Counted from the first letter of the stretch, positions 12,849-24,740 are shown. The stretch: 64,000 nt of DNA from Fragum whitleyi (GCA_948146395.1 OX411548.1:64313020-64377019), one strand, 5' to 3'. Translations and numbers: made by a program. Notes: generated from the letters alone by a model not told the origin.

Positions 12849-13076
12849 GCTTCCCGGCCGCGGCACTTATCCTTTCCGACATTTGTCTTCCACCAATGGG
12901 TAGATAATCGTAAACCTATGTGGAATAGCAACTGGAGGCTAGGAAAGGGATGTGGTGGTAGTACTGGTGTGAGAAATACCAAGAATCCATCGTTAGGTGC
13001 TCCAGTCGTCGCGATATAACTGAATGATTGTTGAAAGCGACGTAAAAACCCAATTCAAATCAAAAATCAAATTGTC
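12849..13076 (+). mobile_element. SINE (Asp family), 5'-truncated copy
   Basis: It begins inside the tRNA-like head (CCCGGCCGCGGCACTTATCC) and runs through the body to a CAATTCAAATCAAA tail. It directly follows a 264-266-bp tandem triplication whose units carry the same head segment. Confidence 0.85.
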
Positions 13077-13322
13077 GGTTACGATATGGTATTGAGTTTC
13101 TTGCTACACGCTTGTTATCTTAGCCAATGTATGGGTTTATTTATAGAAAGTACCGTTCGATACGAAGGATCATACACCATGTTCGAGAAGTTGGCTGATG
13201 GGCTGAGCAGTAGAGTAGCACAGTGAAGTTGACAGACCGGCTATTCATTAGATTGAATTCCATTAAATATCTTAAGTCTGTGACAGAACTGTGATTCCAG
13301 CAGTTCCAGCTGACAGGGAGAA

Positions 13323-13732
13323 CCATTCGGAACATCGCTCGGACTTTTCCGTGAACTGGAAAGTGCCTCGGACGTATGTGTAGTAATTTTGGGTCATTTC
13401 TTAGGTTATTCGGCTCCTGGTGGTTCTTCGGTTAATACGCGTGAAGAAAATTACATTTTGTTTATTCTTTCCTTTCGTCATAGGAGATCGTTTGGGCATA
13501 TTATAATTTGATGACAAAAAACAGTAAAACACTGCGTTTTGTTATCAAGTTATAATATGCCCAATTTTATTCTTTCGTCGGTTTTGTTTTATGCAACGTC
13601 ATCCTTAGCGGGATCGTTGGTGTTTGTGACGTCACATAAACCCACGTGAAATATGACGCGCTTCATATCTGCGCCCTGATTATTCCCGAGGTCTATTCCG
13701 TAGAATCGCCGAAGGTTCCCGAGTGAGGGAGA
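13323..13732 (+). repeat. Dispersed repeat J, copy 1
   Basis: It shares with 56521-56912 CATTCGGAACATC.CTCGGAC, CCTCGGACGTA, the hairpin GGGCATATT...GATGACAAA, and at the end AAACCCAC.TG and GTCTATTCC..AGAATCGCCGA. Confidence 0.8.
13493..13562. repeat. Hairpin with ~27-bp arms in a J-family repeat
   Basis: TGGGCATATTATAATTTGAT and its near reverse complement surround AGTAAAACACTGC. The J copy at 56.7 kb keeps one arm well. Confidence 0.88.
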
Positions 13733-14318
13733 ACAACCCTGCACTTTCCGATCATCTCTGCAAAAACAAATTTTTATCGTAACTAAGCGAGATCTATTGA
13801 GAGAAATGATCTTCAATCCTAAATGGGTTGACTCTGTGTATAAAGGCTATCAATAGCTTTTTAACTAAAGGCAGATCTCTCTTATTTACATATTCATTTC
13901 AACTTATCTCGCATTGAACCGTTACATTGCTCTCCCCTCTGATATAATTGTTATGATAATTTTAGTGCAACTTGCGTCAGGCAGCTAGTCTGTAGGCCAT
14001 CAGAGTTGAAGAGTAACTGAGTGGTGTTCATAAAATTAGGTAATTGTCGATTATTTTACTTTTGGAAAAATGGTACAAAAATATTTGTGACTTTAATTTC
14101 TAGAAAAAGAGACTTCTGTTAAGAGATAAAGCAAAAATTAAAATTGCTCAGGGAACAGGGAAAAGGCCAGATACAAGATAAGAAGGCATTGAGTTATTAG
14201 CTCGGCTGTTTTCGAAGAAAACCCGAAGTATTTTGATCACCTTTGCGTCGTTCGCGTTGGCGTTGGCGTTGTTTTTGGTGTTTGCGTTGTCGTAGGCGTT
14301 GGCGTTGGCGTGACAAAC

Positions 14319-14715
14319 TTTAACCTTGGTCATAACTTTTGAATGGCAAGACATAGAGCCTTCATATTTCACATGATAATTGCTTGGGACAAGACCTTTC
14401 TGAAGGTACCAGGTTCAAGGTCATCAGTCAAGGTCAAGGTCTTTTTTCAAGGTCAAATTTCTTTGAATAATTTAACCTTGGTCATAACTTTTGAATGGTA
14501 AGTCATAAAGCCTTCACATTTCACGTGATTATTGCTTGAGACAAGACCTTTATGTAGGTACCGGGTTCATGGTCATCAGTCAAGGTCAAGGTCTTTTTTC
14601 AAGGTCAAATTTCTATGAAAATTTTAACCTCGGTCATAACTTTTGAATGTTAAGTCATAGAGCCTTCATATATCACATGATTATTGCTTGGTACAAGACC
14701 TTTCTGAAGGTACGA
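14319..14715. repeat. 152-bp tandem repeat, ~2.6 units, rich in TCAAGGTCA
   Basis: Units begin TTTAACCT(T/C)GGTCATAAC at 14319, 14471 and 14623. The first two contain clusters of AAGGTCA, five of them exact TCAAGGTCA. A GGCGTT-rich stretch lies just before (14248-14312). Confidence 0.93.
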
Positions 14716-15619
14716 AGTTGATATATTTGAATTTGCCTAAGAAATAATAAACAGCCGAGCGTTGGCACCCGCTTGCGGTGCTCTTGTTATATCCCCGCAT
14801 AACGAGTTTTTTGGGATCTAAGCTGGAATCAGCCCGTTGGTCCGTTCGTCTGGGCACAAAATACTACTAATTTAGCATCGCGAACTCCTATAGTTTTGCC
14901 TCAAAACAAATTAAACTTTATACAAACATCGATTATATGTTGAAATTTTGTTTGGAGTGTCAACTCCCTGTGGCTGAAGAATTATTTCCCCCTCAGAGAG
15001 AAGTCTACGTTGTAGCAGCTGCACGTAGGTTACACCCTCTCCCGACCGACATCGCCTGTTCTATGTGCTTGAAGTTCTTCATGCCTACTTTTAAATTTGA
15101 TCAAGCTACGCTTCCGATAATTCAAATGGTTTACACAATAACTGAGATGAAAAAATGATAAATAATGCTTTTATAAGTGAGGTAAGAGCTTGTTTTGTTT
15201 ATAAATTCGGACAAAGGTCGGTAACAAGATGGCATTGAGTTATTTGCTACGGAACGCGCTTGTTATCTTACCCAATGTACGGGTTTATTTACCGAAAGTA
15301 CGGGTCGATACAAAGGGCCGTAAAACTATCAAAGACCTGGGTGGGCCGAAACCACAATCAATTTAAGCAGAGGGGAGAGTGAAACACTACCTAGGATTTA
15401 AGAGTTAACCTAGGGATTTAATTGACTTTATTATAGTAACCAAAGTATGTAGAACTTTTTTCAGTGTTTTGTGTATTATCCGTATTTTAATCATTCCTGA
15501 GTAATAAAACGTCGAATTCGTACATGTAATGTTATTTTGCACAATAACTGTTGCTTCAAATCGGGCTTTAATTTTACTGTTTAGTGAAAGTACATGTATT
15601 ATGAATGGTTATCGTTTTA

Positions 15620-18010
15620 TAACCCCGGGGTAACCTGCTCCCCCTTTTAAAACATTAATTCTTAATAAAAAATTTAATTTTTCATTCATGCTTTTTTTTT
15701 ATAACTCTAAATCAATTTAAAAAAACACATAAAAAAGTATATCTGTATTATGAGTGGTTTGCAATTCTTCAAACAAAAATATAATTTGCTTACTATGATA
15801 ATCTAATCAAAAAAAAATTACATTTTTTTTATATTTTTTTTCTATTATCTTTTTATTATGATAATAATCAATCTTGGTATTTCATGTAAATATGTAAGAG
15901 TTAAGTAAAAAAAACTGTCCCTTTTTCAAAATGCTTTTTTTTTTTTTTTTCATTAAAGATATCAGCTTCCAGTCATTCTTTTTTATTTAGAAAGATATTC
16001 CTAGAAAAATTCCTCAATGGATATTTATGTTTATATTTCTTTTTTTGTTCCTTTTTAAGGTGGCAATGGACAGCGGCCTCCCGACTCTATAAACCGGAAG
16101 TGGGTTTTCGTTTATTTTACGGCTCTTTTTGCGCGTTGTTCAAAAAGACCGGTTTTCGTAAGATTCTACTTATGGAAATAACGTAGATTAATGATAGCAA
16201 AACTTCATAATATAGCTTCTTTTCAACATTTGATATGAATTGATTGACTGGATCATTAAATTTAACAATAAAAATGCGTTAAAACCGTCATTCGATTAGG
16301 GGGGAACACTGAAAAATAACGAAAAACTTTCTTATTTGCATGGAAAGGTATGCTGAATTTTTTTACAAAATAAAGGAAAAATATGGATTATAAACATATC
16401 GGAAATTAAGAACAATGCATTGGGTAATTTCTTCAAAAAATGGGTTTTTGTGGCATTTTTACCTAGTAAAATTACAAAAATTAGTGCATTTTTAACTTTT
16501 GAAAGCAAATTGTGCAAATGCAATTGATCAAAGAGAAATTTTCTTGTCAATAGCCATTGTGAACATGTATAAGGTCTATCAAAATGTATTTGTTTTATAG
16601 CTATAACTTAGTACAGGGTTTATACTAGACCTAAAATGAATATTACCGTTCTACTGAAAAATGACCAATACCATTCAAGGGTAGATAACTCTAACATGAA
16701 AACGAGCGTGGAAAGGTACCTTCAAATTTTGATATAATGACTAAACAATGTTAATCTACAACATATGTGACCAAGAAAAAAATTCATTGGGCGGAAAAAA
16801 ATGACACCATGTGTCCATTGCTACCTTAAATTTTCTTACATTGTTAGATTGAATAATAGCTTTTTTTAAACATAAGTTTTATGCCAGTATTGCAGTTTTG
16901 ATAAGAAAACAACATGACAATTGACAAATAATTCAAAACTTGTATTTTGGAAAGGGGGCAGGTTACCCAAGCCATGGTAACCTATCCCTTATTTGAAATG
17001 CTATTTTTCATTAAAGATATCACCTTTCAGTTGTTTTTGAAAACTTTTGTGAAAAAAAACCTGGTTAACATGTTTGCACTGGGTTCGCAGGCTTGAGTAA
17101 CAGTTTTCAGAGACAAGCGACCACAGATTGGAAAATCTTACATGTATCCCCAAAACAATTTAGAATAAATTGAAATTATTTTAGTAAATTTGTGCACAAA
17201 TCATTGTTGACCACCTTTTATAGGGTGGGACGGGTTACCCAGGCCTGGGTAACGTGTCCTCGGGGACAGGTTATCCCAGCTTGGGTAACATGTCCCCACC
17301 CCATACACACTCACACTCACTAGAAACTTTCCCATAAGTGAATAATATTTTTGTCTAAACAGTTATGATATAATTGAGACAATTACATAATATGCAAATG
17401 ATAAAATGTATTTGTAAGCTTTGGTGAATTTATCCTGGTAAACAATCTTTCTTTGAGCTTTCACTTGGTTCACAAGCCTGGGTTACATGTTTAAGAGACA
17501 AGTGACCACAACATGGGACAAGAACTTGAAAATATTTTGGCCAATTTTTGCATATAACATTGCTAACAGCATTTTCGGGGGTGGGACAGGTTACCAAGGC
17601 CTGGTGGACAGGTTACCCTTGCTTGGGAAACCTGCGCCCCCCCCCCCCCCCAACACGCATTTTTTTCCAGCAGTTCCAGTTCTATTTTTTTCTAAAGACA
17701 AGACCATTCTTAGTTATGTCCATAGTCATGATGACATTAGACATTTATTTTTCTTAAAAATTTTTTTAAAAAATCCAAAAAAAACAAGTTTAATCATTAT
17801 GAAAAATATAAAAACCCTTCCGAACTGAAACCGTTCGCAAAATACATTAAAATCACATACAGATCAAAGAAGGAGATTTGTAACATATGGAATAAAAATT
17901 TCCGAGTGAAATGTGATAAGATACTGGTTTACAATATCTGTAGGGGGACAGGTTACATCGGGGGGGGGGGGGGGCTGGACAGGTTATCCCGGCTGATTCC
18001 TAGGGTAACG
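15620..18010. repeat. Region of diverged GGTTACC-palindrome repeats
   Basis: GGGACAGGTTACC..GGCCTGGGTAAC-like palindromes occur at about 15630, 16957, 17228, 17265, 17586, 17610, 17947 and 17975. GAGACAAG(C/T)GACCACA recurs at 17110 and 17493, so part is a ~380-bp diverged tandem repeat. The TTAA element at 16059 is inserted in it. Long C and G runs are included. Confidence 0.75.
16059..16825. mobile_element. 767-bp TTAA-flanked TIR element
   Basis: TTAA (16055-16058) is followed by GGTGGCAATGGACAGCGG, and CCATGTGTCCATTGCTACC is followed by TTAA (16826-16829). TIRs of ~14-18 bp with a TTAA target duplication are characteristic of piggyBac- or Kolobok-type transposition. No transposase frame is present, so it is non-autonomous. 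Confidence 0.75.
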
Positions 18011-18016
18011 TGTCCA

Positions 18017-18165
18017 TAGCAGCTGAAGGCTAGGCTGAGAAGAAAGGGAAGTGCTGGTATCGATATACCGCGAATGAATTGTCAGGTGCTCCAGTCGCCA
18101 TGATATTGCTGAAAGATTACCAAAAGCAGCGCTAAACCCCTATTCAAACAAAGAAACAAAGTATT
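18017..18165 (+). mobile_element. SINE (Asp family), 3' fragment
   Basis: It matches the body from AGCAGCTGAAGGCTAGGC through GGTGCTCCAGTCGCC to the AAACCCCTATTCAAACAAAG tail. The head is missing. Confidence 0.75.
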
Positions 18166-18384
18166 CTAATTCCGGTTAAGATTTATTCATAAGCGTTTAA
18201 AACGGTCTCTTTAAGTTCATAAGTTTTTTATAATGTTTAAGTTACAATCCTAGTTTGTTTACATCCTTAAGCTATCGTATCGTGTTTCAAACTTTTAAAC
18301 GATAAAATGTTACCAGATTGAATATAAATTAATGCAATAAACTTTTCAGTCAAATAACTTTATTTCAAATTATCCCTTGTAAGC

Positions 18385-18520
18385 CTGCTCTGCGTTCAGG
18401 ATGAAAAAAACGATTCATTTTGTTTGCAAATTATACACTACTTTGCAAGTGCATTTGCGTGCAAAGCAGGATATAATTTGCAAACAGCTGGTGTCGTTTG
18501 GCATCATAAACTCAGGACTG
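18385..18520. mobile_element. Family C foldback (C1)
   Basis: Ends CTGCTCTGCGTTCAGGATG and CATCATAAACTCAGGACTG enclose TTTGCAAATTATAC...GGATATAATTTGCAAACAG. Nearly the whole element is one inverted repeat. Confidence 0.85.
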
Positions 18521-18732
18521 TACTTTCCGAGTAAACTGACAAGGTCTACACTGACCTCTAGCATTGCGTCAATATTGACGTGCCGTTTTATGTGAAGGAT
18601 CACGTTATATAATAGATTTCAATTATAATAATAACAATTTAAATGATGATAATGATAATTTTTCATAAAATAATAATACTATACGATGAAAATGGTGAAA
18701 TAAAGATATATCGATAAAAAAATAAAAATCAC

Positions 18733-18830
18733 CGTGATGATGATGATGACAATAATAATGGTAAGAATAATAAATAATGAATAATGAATAATAATAATAA
18801 CAATAATAATAATGATAACGATAATGATAA

Positions 18831-18889
<59 letters not shown>

Positions 18890-18890
18890 T
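18733..18890. repeat. (ATA/ATG)n trinucleotide microsatellite
   Basis: ATGATGATG passes into interrupted ATAATAATA over ~155 bp. It is purest at the right end next to MITE A1. Confidence 0.95.
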
Positions 18891-18891
18891 A

Positions 18892-19015
18892 CAGCTAGTT
18901 ACATCGTAAATTGACATGCACCTAAATCAAAACAATTCTTAATCGCTCACTAAGCACTCCTTTCTTTCATTCATTCATTCAAAACACTCACTCAAACCAT
19001 TCAAAACGCTAAAAA
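18892..19015. mobile_element. Family A MITE left end (A1)
   Basis: TA-CAGCTAGTTACATCGTAAATTG and CATTCATTC...CACTCACTC blocks are present. The right half is missing. The left end abuts the ATA microsatellite. Confidence 0.75.
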
Positions 19016-19039
19016 ATCTCTTCTTTTTAGAGACAGGGG

Positions 19040-19240
19040 TGTTAATTTAAAAGAATTTATGTCATTTAATTCCATTTGAAAAAAAATACTGTACAGCAAA
19101 GTCTGGTGGCCAGAGTAGCTTACATAATATGTTGTGGTTGTACTGGTGTGAAAATAGGACGGAAAACCGTGGGTAGACGCACTGGTATAATGTTGGAAGT
19201 GGCTTTAAACTCAAAACGAACAAGCAAAAACTATTACAAA
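19040..19240 (+). repeat. Dispersed repeat with SINE-like 3' part
   Basis: It shares a block with 44020-44110 (GAGACAG..., then TTTGAAAAAAA.TACTGTA.AG), followed by SINE-like TTGTGGTTGTACTGGTGTGA. Both blocks lie beside family A MITEs. Confidence 0.5.
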
Positions 19241-19865
19241 CAGCGCGAATTATAGTAAACTTTCTCAATTTCAGTAACCTTTTGTTATTTGTAATCAAAG
19301 TTATCGCTAATCGCGTACTAAGTTGACATTTGGCGATTGATTACATTGAAAACCCATGTTTGTGGCTGTCACTTTTAAATCAATCAAATATCAGAAATCG
19401 ACATGACGTTATAGCGATAATAGGTTATGCCAATAAACAAATCTTACGTACAAAAACATTCTTTTTAGCATGTACTTAGACGTGCTGAAATCATGACCTT
19501 GACTTCACAGCCTAAATTGACATTCTTATTTACTTGGTTGATAGTAAGGTTCCATCTAGCTGGTCAAATAGCTTGGCCAATAAAACCACTATGGAAGAAG
19601 CAGGGTCCTGTTTTACCAACGGGCTTACGATCATTTTTTGCGTAGGTCAAAAAAAAAATAAAGTTGCTTCTACAGTAGTAACTAGATGTTGAATCCTGCC
19701 ATGCATCATCTCAATGAAATCGTCTTCTAAAGACAATTCCAATGAGATAGTGCGAGGCAGAATCTGACAATGAATGAAAAAAACCAGGTACGATTTGTGA
19801 TTTTGACTTACGATTTTTTTTTTTTTCGTAAAACGGGCCGTTGCAATCTGTATAGTGCGTAAAGA

Positions 19866-20148
19866 ACAATCTTAGTCAGACGTCGCGGATGGCGCAGGCT
19901 GACTAGGATCGAAACTTTTCGATCTTGACAGATTTTCTAAATCTAGAATGATCATTCTACCTTCCCGTATAAGAATTTCGGAATTTCGACCTCTTTTTGA
20001 CCTACACTGAAACAAATCCTTAAAATATTTACTTTTTTTAATTTCATTGTAGCCCTTTTTGAGTGACATCGTCCCAATATTAGAATATTCAAACAGAAGT
20101 GACCTATCTAAGTCCACTTGTCAGATTTTGCAAGGACCACGTGTCACC
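19866..20148. mobile_element. Possible diverged family B copy
   Basis: CTTAGTCAGACGTCGCGGAT...GCAGGCTGACTAGG matches the internal palindrome. Possible outer ends (GTGCGTAAAG, GGACCACGTGTCAC) are worn. Confidence 0.5.
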
Positions 20149-20336
20149 TTGAAGTGGACGGGATTTAGATCATTTGACTTTGTAATTAATACGATTAGGC
20201 TTCACAGGAATTCAAATAATTGACCATGATTTTAGTTCCCGACAATTTACTGCTGTGTAAATTAAAACACCGAATAATTCTAAAAAAAAAATTGTCTGGC
20301 TACCCCGTTCATTGAATAGGGTACATGTATGACCGT

Positions 20337-20480
20337 TTTGTTTGTTTGTTTGTTTGTTTGTTTGTTTGTTTGTTTGTTTGTTTGTTTGTTTGTTTGTTTG
20401 TTTGTTTGTTTGTTTGTTTGTTTGTTTGTTTGTTTGTTTGTTTGTTTGTTTGTTTGTTTGTTTGTTTGTTTGTTTGTTTG
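20337..20480. repeat. (TTTG)36 perfect tetranucleotide microsatellite
   Basis: 144 bases of uninterrupted TTTG. Neither strand contains a stop in any frame, which creates FVCL and NKQT pseudo-proteins. Confidence 0.99.
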
Positions 20481-20602
20481 TATTTTGTGTGTATTTTATT
20501 TTGTGGTCGTCAAAAAACCTTTTCATCTAAATATAACAGATTCATGACGTTTATGACATTAACTTTTGCGAAGCATAATGAAATGGAAGCAACTTGTAAA
20601 TT

Positions 20603-20730
20603 CAGCCCTACATCCAGAATGAAAATACGGTGTTTGCAAATTATACCACGTTTTGGACTAAAGTGTAGTTGCAAAACGGGGTATAATCTGTGAACAGTTT
20701 GTACTGTTTAATCATCCTGAACACAGGGTT
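20603..20730. mobile_element. Family C foldback (C2)
   Basis: CAGCCCTACATCCAGAATG ... ATCATCCTGAACACAGGGTT, with GGGGTATAATCTGTGAACAG inside. Confidence 0.83.
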
Positions 20731-20984
20731 GTGTCACATTTTCTACCTCATTCCTGAGCAAGCTAAATGATGATTGACTATGCAAGTGAATATGAGTCAC
20801 ATATGCTTATTTGCGGCGCAGTTTTATGCTTTTGTGCTTTTGTGTATGTGTTTTTGGTTTTATTCTGCTTTTGTTTTATTCTCTCTATTTCCTTTTTCGG
20901 TCAATTTTTCTATTCGGTAACACTTAGAGCAAACCCCTGACTATATAATACTTTGTCAGAACAATGTCAGAATAATGCCAGTAC

Positions 20985-21052
20985 AATACAATACAATATA
21001 AAATTTTATTGTATTGCATTGTATTTACCATATTGTATTGTATTGTATTGAA
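20985..21052. repeat. (ATTGT)n-rich stretch, partly inverted
   Basis: TACAATACAATACAATAT on the left and ATTGTATTGTATTGTATTG on the right form an imperfect palindrome. Confidence 0.85.
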
Positions 21053-21576
21053 ACAGTGTCAGTAATTAAAAAGTCAATTTAATATTACAAGATGATAATG
21101 GAATTTATAAGCACTATCCGTTCATGTTTCGGTTGATTGAACTAAGATAAAGGACCGTATGCTCTAACAAAGGGTCCATCAACATTGATGAAGTAGAAAG
21201 GATTTAATTGAGCAAACATCGCGATGTTTTCCAACGATAATGTGAGTCAACATCATATTTGACCGGTCCATATCATAATGCACATCACGAGAAATAAGAC
21301 TTAAAGATTATCATACTGACGTAACGACAAAAGTTGGCGGTCACGACTGTAAGAAATGACACCCGTTTATCAACATAGCATAACCCTGCCTTTCGTAATA
21401 AGTAATTTTTCTTTCTCAGAAATGAATTTCTTTAGGTATATATTGACAAAAGATAAGCTATTCTAATTTGTATTAACAGTTCCCCGGGTTGAATGAAATA
21501 GAAGACTTTGAGTGAATGTCCGCTTGAACTATTTCAATGAAACGCTTGAGACCAACTTCCAGTATTACACTGCATG

Positions 21577-21860
21577 AAAGCAGCAGTCATAGCGCAGTTA
21601 GCAGTGATCCTATACCAAAGTTTGCAGCACACAGTCTTTTTTATATAATAGGTCGTAGTTTCAAACCTCCGCCAGGGATAATATCATTCTTTGTCTCCCA
21701 AAAATGGTTAAATACCGTAAACCCATGCACTTGTAGTATGGTCGGCTTGGGGCTCAGGCAAGATGTCGTGAAAGAATTGGCTTGGAAATTAGCAGGAATC
21801 CATGGTAAGGTTCTCCAGCCTCTGCGACCTAACTGGTTTAAGTTGATTTGGATTTGAATT
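21577..21860 (+). mobile_element. SINE (Asp family), old diverged copy
   Basis: The A-box-like CATAGCGCAGTTAGCAGTG and B-box-like TAGTTTCAAACC remain. The body retains CTCCAGCCTCTGCGACCTAAC and the tail is TTGATTTGGATTTGAATT. Divergence is clearly higher than in the copy at 5672. Confidence 0.75.
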
Positions 21861-22319
21861 TCTTCTTGATTTCTTGAATATTATTGAAAAGAGAATTATC
21901 ACATTTTGTTATGGAACATGTTAGTTGGCAATAGAATATTGTTCCATGGAATATTAATTAGATATTTGTCTCCGCCATGACTAGGGTTAGGTTACAGCAA
22001 ATTTGGTGATTGGGATGTTTAAAGGAAATTGATAAGTTAAATACTGGGTTGATTTAGTGCATATTGAGTGATTTGGATAATTAGCCAAAAATAACTGAGT
22101 TTCGTTTTCGGATTTTTTCTCTACGTTTGGAGGCATTATGGAACAGGTCAGGTTTCAAAGACTAGTTAAGAAGTCAAAACCCAACCAATATTATTAACAA
22201 AAATATTGGCAATAATATGGGATCAAGGTTATTGTCAATCTACATGATTGGTGATATTATTGCCCGTTTATGGTTAATATTAAAAACTGATCCATATATT
22301 GATTCAACGACATTGGATG

Positions 22320-23000
22320 ATTATAGGGTCAATTCGCGTTTTTTGAGGGCGTAAACATTTGCAGACACCCGAAAAATGTTTTTTAACGCCTGAGTGCGAA
22401 GCACGAGGTCGTTAATGCATTTTGAGGGTTTCTGCACATTTTATCGCCCAAAAAAAGTGAATTGATGCTATTATTGCATAAAAAGAAACGTTAGACTATT
22501 TATTCAGCAAATATTGCTATGTTTTAATAATTCATAGAAACACTTCAAAACGAGCAACAAACCAACAAAAATGCCGGCTAAATTGCATCATGTGCTGCAT
22601 CGTCACTTTGGTTTATACCGCCATTGCTTGGTGAATTCATGACGTCATAATATTTAACGAGGGAATTAGATCGACGTCTTAAGTTATGCTTTAAATTAAC
22701 TTTAACCATGAATATGGTTTACTTATTAATATGTATACTCGTCAAAATCGAACCTTTGACGTATTGTTAACAGGATGCATTAATTTATTTTAACAAATAT
22801 CGAAGAAAAAAAACAAGTTTCATACAAATCGATAAGCTGTTAAGGGCCAAGATCGAGGATATTTAAATAAATAAAGCAGGGAGTTTACGGTGCGTGAATT
22901 TACAGATTAATCCACGTTTTTCTTCTGTGAACGCCCGGGTTTTGTCCGTTAACGTATGCCCATTACGACCCGAAAACGTTCATTTTATGAATTTATATAA
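22320..23000 (-). repeat. Dispersed repeat I, copy 2 (inverted)
   Basis: On the minus strand the blocks run in the order of copy 1, with insertions that make it ~165 bp longer. No coding frame is kept. Confidence 0.85.
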
Positions 23001-23030
23001 AATTACCAATACAATTGACCCGCAATTTAG

Positions 23031-23096
23031 AGTGAGTGGTCAAAGGTCAATTTTGTCTATACAGATTTAGACAAAATTGACCTTTGATCACTCACT
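23031..23096. repeat. Long hairpin, 29-bp arms, 8-nt loop
   Basis: AGTGAGTGGTCAAAGGTCAA... pairs with ...TTGACCTTTGATCACTCACT with one G-T mismatch. Confidence 0.95.
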
Positions 23097-24740
23097 GAAA
23101 CTTATGAATCTATAGTATGTTAATTCAATGACTTTAAATGAGTATAGAATATTGTCAATATAAAGGATTGACAATATTATTGACTATTTATAGGCATTAT
23201 TGAAGAATCATTGATCAATATATGGATTCATTATTATTGACAATTAAATTGATCGTGCATTGATTTCTTTATTTTTACTATAAACGGGTGTGAAGCTAAT
23301 AAAGGTTTGATACAATAATAATTGCGTGGGTGGGTAAAATGTTATCAGTTTGAAATGTATTTAAAAGTACATTTTGTGAAATTTGAGCCTTTTCTTTCAA
23401 GGGCGTGATATCTTACACTTAAAATAATAAGCCCACAATCCATAAGGGGAATAACAACGTTTGATATTTTTTTTTTATAAAATACAGTTGGTGCAACAAA
23501 ACTGTTTCGCTTATTCATATAATCAAAGTACTGAAAGTGCTGTTAGCGAGTATAATTAAATTCATGTGGAAACTTTCCTTACGCTTATGGATATTCTTTT
23601 TAGTTAATGTGACCTACGTCGAGGGAATGAAATAACCCTGTTGAATATTTTTGATATTACCCGGGTGTTATAACGCTAGTGGAATAACGATACAAATGAG
23701 CTCAGAGCTCGTTTTGGATGACTCGTTTAATAAATTCGGTGTTCCAGAACAATATCCTATATATAAACGAAAGCAGAATTGAAAAAAAAAAAATAGAAAA
23801 ATTAAGGGCAAGGCGATTCTCTGCAAACGTCATTTTAAACGTAAAATAGATGTGTATCATGACGTCACTTTACTAAAAAAGGCCATTTATTTCAAAATTG
23901 GATATGCATCGATTGATTTTTACGGGTATAAACGCTAGGTTGCAGGTGCTGGGTAATGCAAAAAAAAACTTTAGTCGAAAAGGGGCATAACTCTTACAAA
24001 AAAGATTAAAGTAACTCCCTTGATATCTTTGGTGATGGTGAATACACATGTCAAGTTGCATGAATATATCTTCAGTAACTACAGGGATATGACCAACTTG
24101 AAGTTATAATTTTATCACGCCAACACCAACGTCAACGCCGCCAGGAACTAAGATAAGGTGATGACAATGCCTCGGGTTTTCTAAAAGAAAAGCGGAACAA
24201 ATGATTTTTATATACTAATATAGCATCTTTTTAAATTCTGGTGGCCATCTTGAACGCTATCTCAAATAATCACTTTCCCTTAAACACAAATATTCAAGGA
24301 ACAAATTAAGATTTAAAATGATTTAAAAACTCAATTATTTAGAATCACACTCTTTTCCTTGTGTCAAAAAAGAGAAGGGGGGATTGGTGGAAGAGATTTT
24401 GACCATTTTCAATATTCTGGTGGCTGTCTTGGAAATTGAAGTGATAGCAGATGATATCGCGGCAATGCATTGACAAATTGTAGGATGTAATGTTTAAGCA
24501 TTATGATTGCATACATTTTATTAGGTGCATTCAAATGTCGAGACCATCAAGTCAGAATTTATATCTGCATAGCGAAGTAAATTGCACTTGAATTAAAATT
24601 CAACTTATAGTGTACTTCTTACTTTTAATGAGTGCATATCCGCCCTTATAAAACTTTATTAAACACCCATCATACAAAGCCTAAATTTGATGCGTATTTT
24701 AGAGCCAAGAGTAGATGCAGAACGGCAATATCAATCTTAT
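23097..24740. other. Intergenic
   Basis: No coding signal. A GCCAACACCAACGTCAACGC stretch near 24120 resembles the reverse of the GGCGTT block at 14.25 kb, after AACTTTAG..GAAAAGGGGCATAACTC-type repeat sequence. Confidence 0.5.

Larger units (their letters stand above)
20731..22319. other. Intergenic
   Basis: Apart from the ATTGT tract and the old SINE, only AT-rich sequence with short ATATTATTG-type hairpins near 22180-22260 is seen. Confidence 0.5.

Noticed and set aside
14740..14790. Helitron 3' end (hairpin GCACCCGCTTGCGGTGC)
   Set aside because: The hairpin is followed by TCTTGTTAT, not CTRR, and no matching TC 5' end was found.
20212..20693. Frames of 62-122 codons over the TTTG tract
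   Set aside because: They are open only because TTTG has no stop in any frame on either strand.
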